Counted from the stretch's first letter, positions 55,094-64,000 are shown. The stretch is DNA of 64,000 nt from Crocinitomicaceae bacterium (GCA_022447665.1 JAKVAQ010000018.1:57780-121779); one strand, 5' to 3'. Program-made: numbers and translations. Notes: a model not told the origin generated them from the sequence alone.

Positions 55094-56035
55094 CTATTTT
55101 AATTTATATCCTCCTAAAGAAAATCCATTGAGAAAGCTCTTCGCGTCCATTCTTTTTTTGCCTTCAATTTGTAGATCCATAATCTCTAATGCACCATTGG
55201 AAGCACCAAAATATATTTTTTTCTGATCTATTCTAATTTCAGTACAATTTAAGTTGAAATCCTTTGTAATTCTGACTTTAAAAAGCTTTACTTTCTTTTC
55301 TGCACCATCAGTTCCAACAATAGTAGTGTATGCGGCTGGGTAAGGAGAAAGTCCCCTAATCTTATTGTAAATGGATTCTATTTCATTATTCCAGTCAACA
55401 GCGCAATCTTCTTTAAATATTTTAGGGGCGTCCCTTAATGAAGATTCATTAATTTCTTTTTGTGATTTGGTAGTCACATCTCCCTTGAAAATTTTATTAA
55501 TTGTCTTTGAAAGCAAATCTGCGCCAACATGCATCATATTGTCATGCAATACTCCAGCAGTATCTTCGGATCCAATTTCGATTTCCTCAGCATCAATTAT
55601 GGCTCCAGTATCTATCTTTTCATCAATAAAAAATGTTGTTACCCCTGTTTTTTTCTCTCCATTAATTATAGCCCAATTAATGGGTGCTGCACCTCTGTAC
55701 TGTGGAAGTAAAGATCCATGTAAGTTGATTGTTCCCAATGCTGGCATTTGCCAAACTTCTTTAGGCAGCATTCTAAAGGCAACAACAACAAATAAATCTG
55801 CATTTAAGTCATTAAGCTCCTTTAGAAATTCAGGATTTTTTAGTTTTTCTGGTTGTAGAATAGGTATACCATGAGATTCAGCAGCCTTTTTAACTGGAGA
55901 ACTATTCACCTTTTGTCCTCTACCTGATTTTCTATCAGGCACGGTTACAACTCCAGCAACTTCAATTCCTGAGGCTATTATTTTGTTTAATGAGGTTACC
56001 GCAAAGTCAGGGGTTCCCATAAATACTATCTTCAT
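55094..56035 (-). CDS. fmt: Methionyl-tRNA formyltransferase
   Basis: A 313-residue enzyme that formylates initiator Met-tRNA with 10-formyl-tetrahydrofolate. MKIVFMGTPDFAV at the N-terminus, NLHGSLLPQYRGAAPINWAI (catalytic Asn/His region) and GVTTFFIDEKIDTGAI are diagnostic. The C-terminal OB-like domain is present (YPAAYTTI onward). Its ATG overlaps the MATE gene's TGA as ATGA, so the two are translationally coupled. No def gene is adjacent. Confidence 0.95.
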   Translation of the reverse strand: MKIVFMGTPDFAVTSLNKIIASGIEVAGVVTVPDRKSGRGQKVNSSPVKKAAESHGIPILQPEKLKNPEFLKELNDLNADLFVVVAFRMLPKEVWQMPALGTINLHGSLLPQYRGAAPINWAIINGEKKTGVTTFFIDEKIDTGAIIDAEEIEIGSEDTAGVLHDNMMHVGADLLSKTINKIFKGDVTTKSQKEINESSLRDAPKIFKEDCAVDWNNEIESIYNKIRGLSPYPAAYTTIVGTDGAEKKVKLFKVRITKDFNLNCTEIRIDQKKIYFGASNGALEIMDLQIEGKKRMDAKSFLNGFSLGGYKLK

Positions 56036-57357
56036 TTAGCTCTTGCTTTAAAAAAGTGTCTTAAATATAATACGCTGATAATTCCGTTAACAACGAAGTA
56101 AATGTACTCAACAATCCACGTGTATTTTACTTCCCATTGTAAATACTTAAATATAACGATGCTTGATATTACGTAGATCAGAATAGTGGTTAATTCAATG
56201 AGAAATGAAATTCTTGTTTTTCCAAGGCCAGAAACAGCATTAAAAACAATTGTGGTAAATGCGAATATCAACATGGAACCTGAAACCAAAACCAGTATTT
56301 CCGATGCCAGTATGTAAATCTCCTCGTTACTGTTCACTAACGAGACTAAGGTATCAGGATATAAAATTGATCCATGAAATATTAGAACCAATGAAGCCAC
56401 AGATAAAATAATGAGCTTTATTATTACTCTCGGCACTTCATTTACCCGATTTTGCCCCATTAGATTACTTACGAAAGTTTTCGTTGCAGAGGCGTAACCA
56501 AAAATTGGAATGAAGGCTAAGAAATATAGATGTCGTATACATTGTGAGGCTTCGAGCTCTTTGGGACCCATTTGCTCAATAAATGTAAAGAACACTAACC
56601 AAGTAGAGATTGAAATAAACCCCTGAAACATTAACGGCAGTGAAATATTAGACAAGACTTTGAATTGAAGTTTATCTATACGCGCTCTCAATTTTAGCTT
56701 GAATTCGCTGAATTCTTCACTTTTTAATATGTAAATCAACAGGAAACCAAAGGATAATAACTCTGCGCAGCTTGATGCAATAGCAGCTCCCTCGAGTCCT
56801 AATTCAGGAAAACCAAATTCACCAAAGATTAAAGCATAGTCTAAAAATATATTTGTAGAGGCTAGTATGAGTGTAGAAACCAGAATAATCCTCGTTTTTC
56901 CTACTGCCATTAAAAAGGCAACCAAAATTAATTCTGAGGTTGCAAATAGAAATCCTAATCCACGAAACCGTAGGTATGTGATCATATCCTTAGCGATCAA
57001 TTCACTTTCAGTTATGCCTTCAATTACACTAGGGATTATACTTATTAAGGCTATAATTAGAATCAGACTCAATAAAATTTGAATCGAAAATGCATTGTAA
57101 AAGAACCCTCGCATTTTGTGAAAATTGCTTTTTCCATATTCCTTAGCAATTTGAATTTGGGTTCCGTCACCAAATCCTCTACAAAGCATGTAAAGTGCCA
57201 TGTAAATTAGGCTGGCGTTTCCAACTGCATCAAAACTTATGGTGCCAAGGTGAGATACAAAGGCAGCATCAGTAAAGGCTACAATGCTCTGAACAAATGT
57301 TCCAAACATTAAGGGTAGGGCAACCTTTAATATGTTTTTAACCGTTGGCTCTAACAT
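56032..57357 (-). CDS. MATE-family efflux transporter
   Basis: A 441-residue integral membrane protein with about 12 helices. The N-terminal ILKVALPLMFGTFVQSIVAF and DAAFVSHLGTISFDAVG, and the repeat-half motif LPLMFQGFISISTWLVF, fit the MATE fold of two related halves. It exports cationic drugs or metabolites in exchange for sodium or protons; the substrate is unknown. It lies 8 bp downstream of the rlmI-type gene and is coupled to fmt by a 4-bp overlap. Confidence 0.87.
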   Translation of the reverse strand: MLEPTVKNILKVALPLMFGTFVQSIVAFTDAAFVSHLGTISFDAVGNASLIYMALYMLCRGFGDGTQIQIAKEYGKSNFHKMRGFFYNAFSIQILLSLILIIALISIIPSVIEGITESELIAKDMITYLRFRGLGFLFATSELILVAFLMAVGKTRIILVSTLILASTNIFLDYALIFGEFGFPELGLEGAAIASSCAELLSFGFLLIYILKSEEFSEFKLKLRARIDKLQFKVLSNISLPLMFQGFISISTWLVFFTFIEQMGPKELEASQCIRHLYFLAFIPIFGYASATKTFVSNLMGQNRVNEVPRVIIKLIILSVASLVLIFHGSILYPDTLVSLVNSNEEIYILASEILVLVSGSMLIFAFTTIVFNAVSGLGKTRISFLIELTTILIYVISSIVIFKYLQWEVKYTWIVEYIYFVVNGIISVLYLRHFFKARAK

Positions 57358-57365
57358 TTTGCAGC

Positions 57366-58571
57366 TTAGAGAACCTGAATCACAAGACCTTTAAGGTATT
57401 CTCCTTCGGGGTGAAATGCCGAAATTGGATGATCAGCAGGCTGATGAAGCTGTTCTAGAATTTTAACTTCTCGCTCGGCGGCAATAGCTGCAGATATTAC
57501 AGTATGAGTGAATAAAGCTTTGTCCACAACTTGAGAACAACTAAACGTGAAGATAATTCCACCAGGCTTGATTTGTCTAATAGCATGTGCGTTAAGACGT
57601 TTATATCCTTGAATGGCATTATGACGGGCGCTTTTATGTTTAGCAAAAGCTGGCGGGTCTAAAACAATAACATCGTATTCCTCTGGAAGATCTTTAATAA
57701 ATGCCATCGCATCTTCTGCAAAAGATTTATGCTTTTTAGAATTGTAGCCGTTAAGACTTACGTTTTGATTTGTGAGTTCAATAGCCTGTTTTGAAGAATC
57801 TAACGAATGCACAAATTCAGCTTCAGCATTTAAAGCAAAAATTGAAAACCCTCCAGAATAACAAAATGTATTCAATACCTTTTTGCCTGCAGAATAACGT
57901 GCAAGTGATTTTCTATTTTCCCGTTGATCGATAAAAAAGCCCGTTTTTTGCCCGTTAATCCAATCAATATTGAACTTATTTCCATATTCTAGGGCAACTA
58001 TAGGCAATTCCACTTCACCATGTAAATATCTATCGCCTGAATAATCTTGATAATTCTTTCCAAGAGTAGAGGAAGATTTTAGATAAATCGATGTTGGCTC
58101 TATTGGTGCAGCATTAAGTATAGCTGAATTAATAAAATCGATATCTAAATACATCCCAATACTGTGACATTGAACAACATAGTTGTTATCATAAGCGTCA
58201 ATAATTAGACCGGGTAGATTATCGCCCTCAGCATGAACCAATCTATAAATATTAGTTTCCTTATCTTCTAATAATCCGAGAGACCTTCTCAGCTTAAACG
58301 CATTAAGAATTCGAGTTCTATACAGGATTGACTTATCAGGTGTTTCATCAAAGCCGAGTAAGCGAACAGATATGTTGCCATCCTGGTAATGCCCATAGCC
58401 CAAATGGCGTCCTTTATTTGCTTTTACTTCAACAAATTCGCCGTCAGTTAAAGTAACTTCTTCACCGTCAGGGTTTTCAGCTCTTTTTACTGCGCCTGAA
58501 AAAATCCAAGGATGCTTTCTTAGAATTGACTTATCTTTACCGGGTTTAAGGACTATTTTATTATATTCCAC
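57366..58571 (-). CDS. rlmI: RlmI-type 23S rRNA (cytosine-5) methyltransferase
   Basis: A 401-residue class I SAM-dependent methyltransferase with an N-terminal PUA domain (about 1-75; LKPGKDKSILRKHPWIFSGA). The catalytic region has FIDQRENR, VLNTFCYSGGFSIFAL, DPPAFAKHKSA and FTFSCSQ (catalytic Cys). It resembles RlmI, which makes m5C1962 in E. coli; the exact base here is inferred. The start is GTG. It is first in a run of four genes and divergent from the TPR kinase, with only 19 bp between start codons. Confidence 0.85.
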   Translation of the reverse strand: MEYNKIVLKPGKDKSILRKHPWIFSGAVKRAENPDGEEVTLTDGEFVEVKANKGRHLGYGHYQDGNISVRLLGFDETPDKSILYRTRILNAFKLRRSLGLLEDKETNIYRLVHAEGDNLPGLIIDAYDNNYVVQCHSIGMYLDIDFINSAILNAAPIEPTSIYLKSSSTLGKNYQDYSGDRYLHGEVELPIVALEYGNKFNIDWINGQKTGFFIDQRENRKSLARYSAGKKVLNTFCYSGGFSIFALNAEAEFVHSLDSSKQAIELTNQNVSLNGYNSKKHKSFAEDAMAFIKDLPEEYDVIVLDPPAFAKHKSARHNAIQGYKRLNAHAIRQIKPGGIIFTFSCSQVVDKALFTHTVISAAIAAEREVKILEQLHQPADHPISAFHPEGEYLKGLVIQVL

Positions 58572-58590
58572 TATCAGTTTGATTCAGAAA

Positions 58591-60549
58591 ATGCGAAATT
58601 ACCTTTTTGTTGCGATAATTCTTATTTCTGCGACAAATTCTTTGTGTGCGCAGGACTCAACTGATGATTTTCCTTATGATAGTTATGCCTTTAGAGCTGA
58701 ACACAGCTTGGTCAAGAATTATGATTTGAGTCTAGGTTTAATAGACACTTTAGCCAAAAAAGCCAATGAAAATAACAACGAATTTTATTTGGGTGTTACG
58801 TCTTATTTAAATGGTCGCGTAGCCTTAATAAATTCTGAATATGATACGGCTTTGTACTTTGTTCAACGTTCTAAGAGCATATTAGAAAACTATTCTGATT
58901 CTATTCATTTTTATAAGCTCATTGTTTTAAGAGGAAATGTATACATGGAGCAGGAGGAACATTTCCAAGCCTTACGTGAATTCAAAAAATGTATCCAATT
59001 ATTAGATCAAAAAAGTGAAAGAGATAATGATTTTTCGAATGATAATATTATGGCTATCAGGGCGCAGTGTTTCAGTAAAATCGGTATTGTTTATGGTGAA
59101 ATAGGTGACTACGAGGCTGAAAAAGAAAGCTTAAAAAAATCGTTACATATCGCTTTATCATTGAAAAAGCCATGGCTAAAGAGTCTTGAACTTTCAAATT
59201 CCATGGCTCTAGCGTATTCATACTATAGGTCAGATGATTTAGACCTTGCTGAAAAGCTGGCGCTAGAGAATTTGTCGGCTAAAGAAGCTTACGGACTGAA
59301 GTATTCTCTAGGTCAAAATTTCCAAGTTTTAGGTTTGATTGAAATGAAAAGAGGTAAATATGATCTTGCCTTGCAATATTTCAAAACTTCAGATGAGAAA
59401 ATAAAGCCTTTTAAAGTGGCAAAAGAGTTGGTTAGGAATGATTTTTTCAGAGCTAAATGTTATATCGGATTATATAGATTAGATGAGGCTTTGGACATTT
59501 TACTCTCTATTCAAGATAAAGTCACGCTTTTTTTCTCAGAATACGAAATGTCCGATTATATGTATGAAATTGCTCAGATTTATAATAAAAAAGGAGAATA
59601 TGAAATCGCAATTCAATACTTAGCAGCTTCAAATCAAAACCTAGATAATGAAACTCAGAACAATTCATTTGTCTTCCTTAATGAGTTTATAGAGACTATC
59701 GATCAAAAGGAAGAAATGATCTATGACTCGGAAGTTCAGGTGCGCCTTGGATCTATTCAGTCTCAAATGGACAAGGAGAAGAGCTTACTAGAATATGAAT
59801 ATGAAAAACAAAAGAAGAATTGGATCTATGGAATTTTAGGAATTCTATTATTGAGCCTTATAATAATTCTAACCTTGCTTTATCTCGCCTTCCGCAGAAA
59901 CAATAAGAAAATGACTTCTTTGCAAGAGCTTTCTGAAGAAAAGAAGGTGCTTTTTCAAGAAGTGCATCACAGGGTTAAAAATAATTTCCAAGTTATTTCG
60001 AGTATGCTGAACCTTCAAGTGAACATGACGGAAGGTTCAAAAGAAAATGTGGCAATTATTGAATCTAAACTTCGAATACAATCAATGGCATTAGTGCATA
60101 ATTTGATATACCGAGATGAGGAAATAAGGAATATACTCTTGAAGGAATATGTGGTTCAACTTTTTAACATAATCGACAACGCTGATTTAAACAGAGAATG
60201 CTCTGTTAGCCTTACAGAGGAGTTTGATAATGTCAAATGTAATTTAGACAAGGCCGTCCCTTTAGGACTATTATTCAATGAAATATTCACATTATACATT
60301 ACAAATTCTTTTGTTGGAATGGCCCTAGGAGAAATCAGTGTAAAGTTCATTCAGGAGAAAGAAAATGATAGTAAGGGTGAGATTATTGTTGCACATAATG
60401 GAGTGTCTGGAATTTTTGAAAATCGTGAAAATGATGTTCAAGTAGACCTGGGTATTGGCTTGATTGAGGCCCTCTCTGAGCAATTGAATGGTGATATTCA
60501 ATTACTTGACAAAGAACTTAGAATAAAAGTTGATTTAAGTGAAGAATAG
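58591..60549 (+). CDS. Membrane TPR histidine kinase with degenerate ATPase domain
   Basis: A protein of 652 residues. ATG 58591 is chosen because MRNYLFVAIILISATNSLCAQ is a signal peptide; a TTG four codons earlier is less likely. TPR array (about 35-370), transmembrane helix (about 413-435), then HisKA_2 with VHHRVKNNFQ (His459-His460) intact. In the HATPase domain the N box reads NEIFTLYITNSF where active relatives have NEAVTNSLKYAF. The G1 box is HNGVSGIF instead of DNGGGIP. The Asp and second Asn needed for Mg-ATP are lost, while DLGIGLI near the end remains. It is likely a pseudokinase that is phosphorylated in trans. Its stop overlaps the start of the intact paralogue at 60539. Confidence 0.8.
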   Translation: MRNYLFVAIILISATNSLCAQDSTDDFPYDSYAFRAEHSLVKNYDLSLGLIDTLAKKANENNNEFYLGVTSYLNGRVALINSEYDTALYFVQRSKSILENYSDSIHFYKLIVLRGNVYMEQEEHFQALREFKKCIQLLDQKSERDNDFSNDNIMAIRAQCFSKIGIVYGEIGDYEAEKESLKKSLHIALSLKKPWLKSLELSNSMALAYSYYRSDDLDLAEKLALENLSAKEAYGLKYSLGQNFQVLGLIEMKRGKYDLALQYFKTSDEKIKPFKVAKELVRNDFFRAKCYIGLYRLDEALDILLSIQDKVTLFFSEYEMSDYMYEIAQIYNKKGEYEIAIQYLAASNQNLDNETQNNSFVFLNEFIETIDQKEEMIYDSEVQVRLGSIQSQMDKEKSLLEYEYEKQKKNWIYGILGILLLSLIIILTLLYLAFRRNNKKMTSLQELSEEKKVLFQEVHHRVKNNFQVISSMLNLQVNMTEGSKENVAIIESKLRIQSMALVHNLIYRDEEIRNILLKEYVVQLFNIIDNADLNRECSVSLTEEFDNVKCNLDKAVPLGLLFNEIFTLYITNSFVGMALGEISVKFIQEKENDSKGEIIVAHNGVSGIFENRENDVQVDLGIGLIEALSEQLNGDIQLLDKELRIKVDLSEE

Positions 60550-62500
60550 CGCTTTATACATATCTAGAGTTCTGAGTGTAGTGCTTGCTCTAATAATCAA
60601 CTTTACTCTTTTGGCTGGAGAAGATGATCGAGTTGATCAATTTAATCATCTACGTTCTCAAGTCGTTGCTTATCAGCAAGTAAATATTGATACAAGTGAT
60701 ATGTATGTGGATTCATGTATCATTTTGGCTAAAGAAATGGATGAGTCATACTACTTAGGAAAAGCTTATCACATGAATTCTCAAATTATGATTTTGCAAT
60801 CTGAGGATGATTCGGCACTCTATTATATGAATGCTTCAAATGAAATTATGAGAAATTACAAAGACAGCATTGATTACTTTGTAATGGAATATAATCTTGG
60901 TAACCTCTACTTGTATCGAGGAGAACAGATAAGTGCCCTTGTCCAATACAAAAAGGTAATCCATATAATCGACGATAATTTTGAACATTATGCAACGCTT
61001 GATTTTGATAGAGTAAGTTTAAATCGTGCCTATACCTATGTGAGTATTGCCACAGTATTTGGTATGCTAGGCGACCAGCATAGAAAAAAAGAAAACCTAA
61101 GAAGAGCGCTCAGGATTTCACGAAGAATTAAAACCGATGAAAGTCAAATTCTAAAAGCAGTAGTCCTTGGTAATATAGGGCTTACGTACTACGAACTCGA
61201 AGATTATGAAATTGCAGAGTCCTATACAATTTCAGGGCTTGACCTGAAAATTGAACTAGGTCTAAAAGCACTGTACGGTTACAATTATCAAGCTTTGGCT
61301 AAAATTGCCCTTGGAAGAGGGAAGATCAGTGCTGCCCTGAGATATTTAGATTTGGCAGATAAGAGTTTTGAAGAATTTGGAGTTACAGGTGAACTAGATG
61401 CAAACCAATTCATTTACGCCCAAGCGTACTTTGAAAAAGGCGATTATGACAAGGCAATCAGTTATTTGCTATCCTTGATGAATGTTTATGAAGACAAATA
61501 TGCTAAAACTGAGTTGGCAGAAGTTTATATGTTGTACGGCGATTGCCTATTAAAACAAGGAAATGCTCAGGAGGCCTTTGTGCAATATCAAATTGCCAAT
61601 ATTGTAAAGCGGGATTTAAATAGAGAAAAGAAGGCAACAATGATTGCTCAATATTTGGATTTTTTCAAAAAAGAAGAGATGCAGATAAAACGTAAGCTAC
61701 AGGATGCGATCAATCTAAACCAACAACAGAAAATCCAGTTAAAATTGGATCAAGAGTCGAACAATAGAAGGTTTGGATATACAACGTTTAGTTTGATAAT
61801 TGCAGCAGTTATTCTAGTGATTTTCATTCTATTAAATGCTAATAGAAGAAAAAAACAAATGAATTTAGAACTCTCGAACTCTATTGAGGATAAGCAGTTG
61901 CTTTTCAAGGAAGTGCACCACAGGGTAAAAAACAATTTCCAAGTAATTTCTAGTTTGCTTAGCTTACAACAAGGTACGAGTGGTGATCTTGATGAGCAAA
62001 AGGCTTTAGGTGACGCACAGGCACGAATTCAATCCATGGCGCTGGTACATGAGTTACTGTATAAGAGAAATGAGATTAAATCGCTTGATTTTAAGGAATA
62101 TTTGGAGGAGTTGGTGAAATCCTTATTTACCTCTCTTGTTGATGAAGAAAGTAATATTACGTACGCCGTTAATTGTGATTATGCAAGAATGGAACTTGAT
62201 GTTGCTATACCTTTAGGACTTCTAGTGAATGAAGCAGTTACTAATTCATTAAAGTATGCCTTTACAGATCTAAAGATGGGGCATGTTTCGATTGACCTTG
62301 ATAAGTTGGGTAGAGGAAACTATCAGCTTACTGTCAAGGATAATGGGGGAGGGATTCCGGAAGATATACTTTCTGAAGATAGAAATACTTTAGGAATAGA
62401 GTTGATAAGAATCCTTGCAGATCAATTGCAGGGAGAAGTAAAATTTGATGTAACGGATGGCACAACAGTGACCTTAACCTTTAATAAAAACCTATCTTGA
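60539..62500 (+). CDS. Membrane TPR histidine kinase, HisKA_2, catalytically intact
   Basis: A 653-residue paralogue of the preceding protein, starting with GTG inside its last codons (11-bp overlap). Signal-peptide-like N-terminus (VLALIINFTLLAG), TPR array (about 35-370), transmembrane helix (about 415-435), and HisKA_2 with VHHRVKNNFQVISSLLSLQ (His460-His461). The HATPase has the full N box NEAVTNSLKYAF, the G1 box DNGGGIP and LGIELIRILADQL. No response regulator lies next to it. The shared layout and overlap with the degenerate kinase suggest hetero-oligomers in which this protein phosphorylates both. The stop overlaps the convergent yggS gene by 9 bp. Confidence 0.87.
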   Translation: MKNSALYISRVLSVVLALIINFTLLAGEDDRVDQFNHLRSQVVAYQQVNIDTSDMYVDSCIILAKEMDESYYLGKAYHMNSQIMILQSEDDSALYYMNASNEIMRNYKDSIDYFVMEYNLGNLYLYRGEQISALVQYKKVIHIIDDNFEHYATLDFDRVSLNRAYTYVSIATVFGMLGDQHRKKENLRRALRISRRIKTDESQILKAVVLGNIGLTYYELEDYEIAESYTISGLDLKIELGLKALYGYNYQALAKIALGRGKISAALRYLDLADKSFEEFGVTGELDANQFIYAQAYFEKGDYDKAISYLLSLMNVYEDKYAKTELAEVYMLYGDCLLKQGNAQEAFVQYQIANIVKRDLNREKKATMIAQYLDFFKKEEMQIKRKLQDAINLNQQQKIQLKLDQESNNRRFGYTTFSLIIAAVILVIFILLNANRRKKQMNLELSNSIEDKQLLFKEVHHRVKNNFQVISSLLSLQQGTSGDLDEQKALGDAQARIQSMALVHELLYKRNEIKSLDFKEYLEELVKSLFTSLVDEESNITYAVNCDYARMELDVAIPLGLLVNEAVTNSLKYAFTDLKMGHVSIDLDKLGRGNYQLTVKDNGGGIPEDILSEDRNTLGIELIRILADQLQGEVKFDVTDGTTVTLTFNKNLS

Positions 62501-63142
62501 TCCAAAAATTGAACTTCCTATACGCACCATTGTACTTCCTTTTTCTATTGCAATAGGATAGTCTCCGCTCATTCCCATTGAAACAGTATCAAAGTGACTT
62601 CCTTGATTTGGCTTTAAATCATCAAAGCAAGATTTTAAACTGCTAAATTCATTCGCTACTTTTTCAGTGTCATCAGTAAACGTTGCCATCCCCATTAATC
62701 CTCTTAAGCGTATATTCTTTAAATTTAATGAGTCTAAATCTTCAAACAATGCCTTTGCTTCCTCTATACTAAAGCCATGTTTACTTTCTTCTTCCGCAAT
62801 ATGGATTTGAATTAAGCAGTCTATGATGCGGCCATTCTTTTGAGCCTCCTTATTCACCTCCTTGAGTAATTTAGGGGTGTCTATTCCATGAATAAGTGAA
62901 ATAAATGGCGCAATATATTTTACTTTATTACGCTGTAAATGACCGATCATGTGCCATTCTATGTCTTTAGGTAAAGATTCGTATTTGTCTACTAATTCTT
63001 GAACTCGATTCTCGCCAAAAACCCTTTGTCCTGAATTATAAGCCTCTTCTATAGCAGCGTTAGGTTTTGTTTTTGAAACGGCTACGAGAGTAACATGGTC
63101 CGGAAGAATGTCTTTAATCTTGTGAAGTTTTTCTGTTATCAT
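62492..63142 (-). CDS. YggS/PROSC-family PLP homeostasis protein
   Basis: A 216-residue PLP-binding TIM-barrel protein without known catalysis, needed for B6 and amino-acid homeostasis in other bacteria. The cofactor Lys lies in LVAVSKTKPN. Other family motifs: FGENRVQELVDKYE, WHMIGHLQRNK, GLMGMATF and SMGMSGDYPIAIEKGSTMVR, the phosphate-binding end. It overlaps the DUF1015 gene by 4 bp (ATGA-type coupling) on the same strand. Confidence 0.92.
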   Translation of the reverse strand: MITEKLHKIKDILPDHVTLVAVSKTKPNAAIEEAYNSGQRVFGENRVQELVDKYESLPKDIEWHMIGHLQRNKVKYIAPFISLIHGIDTPKLLKEVNKEAQKNGRIIDCLIQIHIAEEESKHGFSIEEAKALFEDLDSLNLKNIRLRGLMGMATFTDDTEKVANEFSSLKSCFDDLKPNQGSHFDTVSMGMSGDYPIAIEKGSTMVRIGSSIFGSR

Positions 63143-64000
63143 TTTAACGGGTAAATTGTTAATCCACTCCTGAGTTTTGGTTCAATCCAGGTAGATTTTG
63201 GAGGCATAATTTGATTTGTGTCTGCTACTTTCTTCAACTGATCAACACTTACAGGGTGTAGAAGAAATCCAACTGCAAACTCTCCTGAGTTTACTTTTCT
63301 TGTGATGCCACGCGAGCCTTTTGTACCTTCGACAAAACTAATCCGGGAGTCCGTTTTAATATCCTTGATACCTAAAATAGGTTCTAATAAAAGTTCATTA
63401 AGAATATAAGTATCAAGAGATTTAACCGGGTCTTTCTCATCGATCAATTCTGATTTAATCGTCAATTTGTGCCAGTTCTGATTCAAGTACATGCAGATTT
63501 GATGCGGATTTTCAGAAGAAATTTGTGTCACATTAGAATCAACATCAAAAGACGTGGAAAGTTTCGCAATGAATTCTGTTTCGCTCAATCCATTTAAATC
63601 TTTAACCAATCTATTGTAATCAAAAATTGTTACGTTCTCTTCGCTAATCAGATATGATAAGAAGTAATCAGCATTTTGAGAGCTATCTCCGTGCTCATTG
63701 TAAAACCTGCTGGATGAAGCGCTCCTGTGATGTCCGTCGGCAATGTATAGCTCATCAATTTCTTTAAAGCAATCTTGAATCTCCTGTATACGCTCTGGAT
63801 CATCTACAATCCATAGCTCATGTTTAATGCGCTGCGTAGTGCTAAATTCATATTCTGCTCGTTTTTGAACTTCCTCAGCATATATGGATTTTAATTTAGC
63901 ATGATTCTCATGAAAAAGTAGTACAGGCTCAGCATTGAAAGTAACAATTGAGAGGTATTTGGTAAACGTTTCTTCTCTTTCAGTTAATGTTGCTTCGTGT
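63139..64000 (-). CDS. DUF1015-family protein, cut by the window end
   Basis: The left-reading frame is open from the window edge, so the true start lies beyond 64000 and a TTG at 63609 is not it. About 286 residues are visible, with ELYIADGHHRSASSSRFY, the hallmark DGHHR of the family, upstream of LVKDLNGLSETEF and the C-terminal half (VGFLLHPVSVDQLKKVADTN, MPPKSTWIEPKLRSGL). The family lies beside serine-biosynthesis genes (serA/serC) in many Bacteroidota, and it has been called a putative kinase or nucleotide-binding protein. The function is unproven. It is coupled to yggS. Confidence 0.85.
   Translation of the reverse strand, partial: HEATLTEREETFTKYLSIVTFNAEPVLLFHENHAKLKSIYAEEVQKRAEYEFSTTQRIKHELWIVDDPERIQEIQDCFKEIDELYIADGHHRSASSSRFYNEHGDSSQNADYFLSYLISEENVTIFDYNRLVKDLNGLSETEFIAKLSTSFDVDSNVTQISSENPHQICMYLNQNWHKLTIKSELIDEKDPVKSLDTYILNELLLEPILGIKDIKTDSRISFVEGTKGSRGITRKVNSGEFAVGFLLHPVSVDQLKKVADTNQIMPPKSTWIEPKLRSGLTIYPLK

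Noticed and set aside
1..64000. tRNA genes, CRISPR arrays, insertion sequences or prophage
   Set aside because: No cloverleaf-like T-arm and anticodon combination, no regularly spaced repeats, and no transposase, integrase or phage genes were found.

Overview
The window comes from a low-GC member of the Bacteroidota, most likely a marine or freshwater Flavobacteriales lineage near the Crocinitomicaceae/Cryomorphaceae. The placement is inferred from several features: type IX secretion C-terminal sorting domains and SprB-like repeats, TPR-transmembrane-SpoIIE proteins, a fused-type isobutyryl-CoA mutase, 'TPR-PD40-OmpA' and CarboxypepD_reg/beta-barrel proteins, near-absence of Shine-Dalgarno sites, and promoters of the Bacteroidota form TTTG-N17-20-TAnnTTTG. 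No tRNA, rRNA, CRISPR array, insertion sequence or prophage was seen. The window opens inside one gene (acyl-CoA mutase) and closes inside another (DUF1015).

Layout. 0-10 kb: acyl-CoA mutase, two TPR/SpoIIE phosphatase-type regulators flanking a formate dehydrogenase-like molybdoenzyme with a co-transcribed GAF histidine kinase, and the cut-off tail of a third phosphatase. 10-17 kb: a lipoprotein gene split by an in-frame TGA, a large multi-PAS kinase with its LuxR-type regulator, rluA-type pseudouridine synthase and panB, then a rotted SGNH-hydrolase tail. 17-31 kb: CoA-binding protein, lipoproteins, GH113-like hydrolase, outer-membrane beta-barrel receptor, PLP decarboxylase, sodium symporter, thioredoxin, DUF4369-like thioredoxin-fold protein, an ABC/FtsX pair, ElaA-like acetyltransferase and HD hydrolase. 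30-42.5 kb: two type IX secreted proteins, an OmpA-family protein, prmC, rpsA, thiolase and a dicarboxylate symporter. 42.5-48.4 kb: TPR protein with a downstream 36-residue membrane protein, an OmpR-type regulator, and then four consecutive broken genes (histidine kinase, unknown exported protein, YitT family, band-7/prohibitin). 48.4-64 kb: fabG, zinc-ribbon/Nif3 pair, hutF, trmH-like, HU, cupin-fmt-MATE-rlmI cluster, two translationally overlapping TPR histidine kinases, yggS and DUF1015.

Signalling is the dominant theme. Four proteins share one plan (signal peptide, TPR array, transmembrane helix, coiled coil) but end in either a PP2C-like SpoIIE phosphatase domain or a HisKA_2 kinase domain. 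In the tandem kinase pair, the first member keeps its phospho-accepting histidine but has lost key residues of the ATP-binding domain, while the second is intact. A further theme is gene decay: at least eight loci carry frameshifts, in-frame stops or are tail-only remnants, with a cluster at 44.7-48.3 kb. Several single-base indels lie in homopolymers and could be assembly errors, but two clean in-frame nonsense codons and two truncated remnants are not explained that way.
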